From assembly GCA_036782995.1 (NCBI GenBank), contig DAIPXZ010000020.1, positions 1 to 18,931 on the forward strand: 18,931 nt of DNA. Reading direction: 5' to 3'. Under the pieces are notes generated by a model, which saw only the letters and a list, made by a program, of their open reading frames with translations, did no database searches and had not been told where the DNA came from. This document shows positions 15,136-18,931 of the stretch, piece by piece (position 1 is the stretch's first letter; each line of letters begins with the position of its first letter). The position numbers and the translations under genes are program-made. The stretch is from DAIPXZ01 sp036782995 (GTDB lineage: Bacteria; Bacillota; Clostridia; Saccharofermentanales; Saccharofermentanaceae).

Positions 15136-15779
15136 GTACGCAATTCCTCAAGTGCTTTTTCCGGATTTTCTTTTCCAAAGACTGCACTACCCGCAACGAG
15201 AACATCTGCACCTGAACGAATGATTTGCGGAGCCGTTATCGTTGTAACGCCACCATCGACAGAAAGAATCGCTTTCGAATTAATATCATCCAGCTTTTTG
15301 CGAACGATCTCTACTCGCGTCAAAGATTGAGGCAAGAATTTTTGGCCTCCAAATCCGGGACGAACAGCCATAATAAGTATCAGATCTATTTTTGCAAGAT
15401 AAGGAAAAACCTTCTCAATTGGGGTATCCGGGTGTATGGATATACCTGCACGTTTGCCCAATTGATGAATATGTTCGATTAGCTTATCTGGATCATCAGA
15501 GGTTTCAATATGAAAGGTTATGATATCCGATCCCGCATCAGCAAAAATGTCGACAAGCTTTTCGGGTGACTCAATCATAAGATGGACGTCGAAAATCATA
15601 TTGGTTTCTTTGCGAATTGATTGAATCACAGGAACACCCATCGTGATGTTTGGAACATAATGTCCATCCATAACATCGATATGAAGCATGGTGGCATTGT
15701 TTTCGATTCGATGAATATCATCCATCAAATGTGCAAAATTTGCAGAAAGTATGGATGGTGCAATGTTGATTGGGTGCAT
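15123..15779 (-). CDS. rpe: Ribulose-phosphate 3-epimerase
   Basis: Interconverts D-ribulose 5-phosphate and D-xylulose 5-phosphate in the pentose phosphate pathway. The 218-residue TIM barrel starts MHPINIAPSILSANF. Metal and catalytic residues are H33 and D35 (LHIDVMDGHYVPN), H66 (FDVHLM) and D175 (SVDGG). The phosphate-binding PGFGGQKF lies at 141-148 and a second Gly loop AGSAVFG at 196-202. The usual Asn before PGFGGQ is Arg here (VRPGFGGQ), a minor difference. The ATG at 15779 has AAGGAA 9 nt upstream. A GTG at 15806 overlapping the rsgA stop would add nine residues that the family does not need. Confidence 0.95.
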   Translation of the reverse strand: MHPINIAPSILSANFAHLMDDIHRIENNATMLHIDVMDGHYVPNITMGVPVIQSIRKETNMIFDVHLMIESPEKLVDIFADAGSDIITFHIETSDDPDKLIEHIHQLGKRAGISIHPDTPIEKVFPYLAKIDLILIMAVRPGFGGQKFLPQSLTRVEIVRKKLDDINSKAILSVDGGVTTITAPQIIRSGADVLVAGSAVFGKENPEKALEELRTCVM

Positions 15780-15802
15780 GATAATGATTTCCTTCCGTCT
15801 GT

Positions 15803-16723
15803 TCACTTACTGTAATGCTTCGATTTTTCTATCAAAATGGTCATGAAATCACGATAACGCGCGAGTCGTCTTTCCGATATATCGACATGCTCAATAGCGC
15901 AACCGAGCTCCCCCATGTGGTGGCAATCTGAGAAACGACAAGGCTCATTCATGTGAAGCAATTCCGGATACCCATAAATGACATCATCTTCGTTCAATCC
16001 GATATCGGCTAAATCCAACGAAGAAAAGCCGGGAGTATCAATCAAAAAGCCGTCCTGAAAAGAAAATATTTCGGCATGACGGGTCGTATGCTTACCACGA
16101 TGCAGGCGTTCACTGATTTTTCCGACCTCCATATTATCACGTTCTCCGGTAATTGCATTACAAAGTGTCGATTTTCCGACACCAGACTGTCCCGCAAAAG
16201 CCACCATATGACCACTGAATATTTCATGAAGAGTACCTTCAGGAATAGATTCATGATGTGATGTCTTAATGATTTCAAAACCGCCTTTGCTATACTCTTC
16301 TTCGATTCGTATGGCATTATCCGCATCTAGGTCGATTTTATTTAGCCAAATGACCGGTCGGATATTCTTATTTGCGCAAACAATCAAAAGCTTGTCGAGT
16401 AGTGTGAAGTCGGGTTCCGGATCTTTTACGGAAAGGATAATGACTAAAACATCTAAATTCGCTACTGTCGGTCGAATGAGCACATTTTTTCTTTCATTGA
16501 TCTCGACGATGGAATATGGAATATCCGGATCGCCAGAATCAACGATATCGCAATAATCACCAATGGTCGGTGTAATATGACGTTTTCGAAAAACACCGCG
16601 AGGTTTTGCCAGCACCATAACCTCAGGGGCAATTAAAATGGTGTACGCTCCGCCAACACCTTTGACTATAAGTCCGTGTTTCTTCTCCACTGTGGATGTA
16701 TTGATTTCCTTATCCAACGACAT
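15803..16723 (-). CDS. rsgA: Ribosome small subunit-dependent GTPase A
   Basis: Late 30S assembly GTPase (YloQ/YjeQ). The 306 residues show an N-terminal OB-fold (about 15-80). The circularly permuted GTPase has G4 NKID at 128-131 ahead of G1 GQSGVGKST at 178-186, a G2 region (RGKHTTRH) at 209-216 and G3 DTPG at 229-232. A C-terminal zinc knuckle uses C262, C267, H269 and C275. The ATG at 16723 has AAGGAGA about 6 nt upstream and lies 13 nt after the kinase stop. The PP2C-kinase-rsgA order is conserved in Bacillota, and RsgA homologues are known kinase targets, so co-regulation is plausible. Confidence 0.97.
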   Translation of the reverse strand: MSLDKEINTSTVEKKHGLIVKGVGGAYTILIAPEVMVLAKPRGVFRKRHITPTIGDYCDIVDSGDPDIPYSIVEINERKNVLIRPTVANLDVLVIILSVKDPEPDFTLLDKLLIVCANKNIRPVIWLNKIDLDADNAIRIEEEYSKGGFEIIKTSHHESIPEGTLHEIFSGHMVAFAGQSGVGKSTLCNAITGERDNMEVGKISERLHRGKHTTRHAEIFSFQDGFLIDTPGFSSLDLADIGLNEDDVIYGYPELLHMNEPCRFSDCHHMGELGCAIEHVDISERRLARYRDFMTILIEKSKHYSK

Positions 16724-16736
16724 GATTTCTCCTTAA

Positions 16737-18821
16737 TTATGGCTGAGGTGGATCAGTGGTTGCCGGATCCGTAATCGGTACGGTAGTCGGTGTTGGTGTC
16801 GATGTCGGAGTTGGTGTTGCTGTAGCTACATTTGCATCAAATCGAGCATAAATAGTGACGCCACCTTCCGGCATAACAAATGAATATTCCGCGCTGTTAC
16901 TGATTAAGTGATTCTCGGCATCTACCCACGACACGAAATGATATCCGATATTCGGAACTGCGCGAATAGTTACTACAGCATTCGCTTTATATAAGCCTCC
17001 ACCCTCAACATAACCATTGCCCATGGTAATGATATCAACAAAGAATTCTGTTGACTCCTCAGGAGTCGGTGTAGGCGTGCCGCCTCGAATGACATCTTCC
17101 GCATTTCCGACATAGAGCTTGATGGCCGATTTACGCGGCACAACCGTTCCTGGTAGCGGATCCGTCAACAGAACAAAGAGTTGCGATTCCGGAAGTCCTT
17201 CCGCAGTCGGGCTGACTTCAATTTGTCCTAACACAAGGTTTGCCTCATCAATCATTACTCGAGCTTGTTCAAGGCTCATATTGATGATTTCAGGCACTTT
17301 ATATTCACTGTTTTGTTGACTGTATATGATAACAATGGCATCATCAGCCGGTATTACACTCGAACCCGCAGGAGGTTCCGTCCGGAGAACGATGCCCTCG
17401 TCGACGTCGTCATTGGTTTCCGGACGTATGGTGACATGTTGATATCCAAGGGCATTTAATGCAGCATATGCGTCAGAGTAGCTTTGACCAGCGTAATCTT
17501 CAAGAATTGACGAATCTAGGGATTGGCTTACCGTAAGCGTTAATACAGGACCACCGCTATTGGGCTTGATTTCCATGCCCGCGGCAATACTCTGATCCAC
17601 AACAACATTCGGTGCATAATCCGTTCGTACTTCGTAATCAATCTTGTACGAAGTAAAATCATGCTCCTTTAGTTTCGATTGCACTTCATCAATCGTCATA
17701 CCAACATAATTTTCAACCATAAAAGTATCGGACGTTTCAATATTAATTTTATTGATAAGCGTATCCATCAACAAATATGTCACACCAATCAATATTCCGA
17801 GAATAACGACAACGATACCAATGACCAAAGCATTGTCTTTGATACGGGAGCGACGCCGTTTACCTATGGATTGTTCAATATCTTTGAGTTTGCCGTAATT
17901 CGGTTCCTGTCGTATAGACGGTTGCTGACCAGTAGTGGATTCATCACTACCCGTTTGCAAAATGACGCCATACGCACCATTTGGATCAACCATTAGGGCA
18001 TCTAGTTCTTCCACCATAGCACGAGCAGAAGAATAACGATATTCAGTAGATTTTTGCATTGCTTTTTGGATAATTGCATCCAATCCGGCAGGGACACCGG
18101 GCACGAAGCTCGAAGCCATCGGCGGTGGTTCTTGCAAATGCTTTACAGCAATGGCAACCGAATTCTCACCATCAAATGGAACACGTCCGGTAATCATTTC
18201 GAAAAGTGTGACACCGAGTGAATACACATCGGTCAATGGTCCGACTAAAGCACCTCGTGCCTGCTCCGGCGAAAAGTATTGAACGGTTCCCAATGTGCCG
18301 CCAGCAGTAACGGTAATCGTATTACCCATTGATGCTCTTGCAATACCAAAATCAGTTACTTTAGCAATGCGGTCACGTGTAATGAGAATATTGTGTGGCT
18401 TGATATCTTTATGAACGATACCATTAGCATGTGCATAAGAAAGCGCCATTCCGACCTGCATGGCAATCGGAACAGCAACACGCCAATCCAAATGACCATT
18501 TTGTGTAATCAGGTCTTTTACGGTGATACCGTCAACATATTCCTGAACCATATAACGGAACTTGCCCTCGGTGCCCACACCAAAAACACGAACAATATTC
18601 GGATGATTGAGTGATGCCGCCGCTTTTGCTTCGGTATCAAAACGCTTTACAAATTCAACGCTGGATGCCAATTGAGGATCCAAAACCTTTATTGCTACGT
18701 TCATTCCAGATGATAAATCTGTCGCCAAATAAACGTTCGCTGTTCCACCTCGTCCGATAAGACGGATGATACGATAACGTCCGCTGAAAATCATGCCCTC
18801 TAATTTACCAAAAAAGCTCAT
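16737..18821 (-). CDS. pknB: PASTA-domain Ser/Thr protein kinase with C-terminal InlB-type repeat
   Basis: Membrane sensor kinase (PrkC/PknB/Stk1 family) that detects cell-wall fragments or lipid II. Of 694 residues, the kinase domain spans about 15-275: Gly loop GRGGTANV 23-30, ATP-binding K45, catalytic loop HKDIKPHN 137-144 with D139, DFG 157-159 and activation-segment GTLGTVQYFSPEQA 175-188. The catalytic Arg of HRD is Lys. A basic juxtamembrane stretch (KRRRSR 321-326) precedes one transmembrane helix (about 331-352). Outside are three PASTA domains (about 366-433, 434-503, 505-572). After a Thr-Pro linker (582-587) comes a segment resembling a divergent InlB B-repeat (about 592-663, with GYHFVSW and the FVMPEGG...YARF ending), then a Thr/Pro-rich tail to 694. 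The last two parts are unusual for the family. The ATG at 18821 has GAGG 7 nt upstream, 15 nt after the phosphatase stop. Confidence 0.95.
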   Translation of the reverse strand: MSFFGKLEGMIFSGRYRIIRLIGRGGTANVYLATDLSSGMNVAIKVLDPQLASSVEFVKRFDTEAKAAASLNHPNIVRVFGVGTEGKFRYMVQEYVDGITVKDLITQNGHLDWRVAVPIAMQVGMALSYAHANGIVHKDIKPHNILITRDRIAKVTDFGIARASMGNTITVTAGGTLGTVQYFSPEQARGALVGPLTDVYSLGVTLFEMITGRVPFDGENSVAIAVKHLQEPPPMASSFVPGVPAGLDAIIQKAMQKSTEYRYSSARAMVEELDALMVDPNGAYGVILQTGSDESTTGQQPSIRQEPNYGKLKDIEQSIGKRRRSRIKDNALVIGIVVVILGILIGVTYLLMDTLINKINIETSDTFMVENYVGMTIDEVQSKLKEHDFTSYKIDYEVRTDYAPNVVVDQSIAAGMEIKPNSGGPVLTLTVSQSLDSSILEDYAGQSYSDAYAALNALGYQHVTIRPETNDDVDEGIVLRTEPPAGSSVIPADDAIVIIYSQQNSEYKVPEIINMSLEQARVMIDEANLVLGQIEVSPTAEGLPESQLFVLLTDPLPGTVVPRKSAIKLYVGNAEDVIRGGTPTPTPEESTEFFVDIITMGNGYVEGGGLYKANAVVTIRAVPNIGYHFVSWVDAENHLISNSAEYSFVMPEGGVTIYARFDANVATATPTPTSTPTPTTVPITDPATTDPPQP

Positions 18822-18836
18822 AACTCAACCTCTTCT

Positions 18837-18931
18837 TTACGAATCGCAATGCACCAAAATCATCGAAATATTATCTCCGCCACCGGCACCGTTTGCTAAG
18901 TCCAAAATCGAATGCGCACATTTTTCCAAAT
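18837..18931 (-). CDS. prpC: PP2C-family Ser/Thr phosphatase, C-terminal fragment (5' part outside window)
   Basis: Only the last 31 codons are present. They read like the end of a PP2C/Stp1 phosphatase: LDLANGAGGGDNISMILV is the classic final metal-binding DN motif and strand, followed by HCDS and TAA. The partner kinase starts 15 nt downstream, the usual phosphatase-kinase pairing in which PrpC/Stp reverses PrkC/PknB phosphorylation. The promoter and catalytic N-terminus lie beyond the right edge. Confidence 0.88.
   Translation of the reverse strand, partial: LEKCAHSILDLANGAGGGDNISMILVHCDS

Noticed and set aside
15780..15806. GTG start of rpe overlapping the rsgA stop
   Set aside because: The extra nine residues are not part of the family and the ATG at 15779 has a clearly better SD.
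1..18931. CRISPR arrays, insertion sequences, prophage or toxin-antitoxin genes
   Set aside because: No repeat-spacer pattern, transposase, integrase or terminal inverted repeats were seen; the whole window is explained by housekeeping genes.

Overview
This window is a conserved, chromosomal housekeeping region of a low-to-moderate GC Gram-positive bacterium (Bacillota, most likely an anaerobic Clostridia lineage). The evidence is gene content and order: a PP2C phosphatase / PASTA kinase / rsgA / rpe / thiN cluster, an infC-rpmI-rplT operon with an attenuator leader, AGGAGG-type ribosome binding sites on most genes, and an Aquifex-type short aconitase beside citrate synthase. I see no mobile elements, CRISPR array, prophage or transfer signs. 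Species cannot be named from the sequence alone.

Layout, right to left because nearly everything is on the minus strand. 18931-14473: end of a PP2C phosphatase, then a Ser/Thr kinase with three PASTA domains plus an extra InlB-type repeat, ribosome-assembly GTPase RsgA, ribulose-phosphate 3-epimerase and thiamine pyrophosphokinase, with 13-24 nt gaps or short overlaps. 14409-14441: a bidirectional terminator shared with the convergent plus-strand PLP aminotransferase (13206-14381). 13090-8200: a long transcription unit with a strong promoter and an L20-type attenuator leader, then infC (non-AUG start), rpmI, rplT, a TrmH/SpoU-type RNA methyltransferase, two small TrkA/KtrA RCK proteins and a TrkH/KtrB potassium channel subunit. 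8186-4771: its own promoter, then aconitase and citrate synthase, ended by a hairpin terminator. 4478-4650: a plus-strand tRNA-Glu(CTC) with promoter and terminator. 4405-1: uvrA with a probable LexA box, closely followed by a ClpE-type AAA+ unfoldase with an N-terminal zinc finger, cut by the window edge.

Functionally the window combines cell-wall-linked Ser/Thr signalling and ribosome assembly, translation initiation and ribosomal proteins, K+ uptake, the oxidative citrate branch (2-oxoglutarate/glutamate precursor supply), and DNA repair coupled to protein quality control. I found no convincing undescribed system. The points most worth a second look are the infC leader and its ATC/ATT start, the InlB-type module on the PASTA kinase, two RCK proteins with complementary nucleotide-motif deviations serving one channel subunit, and the uvrA-clpE coupling.
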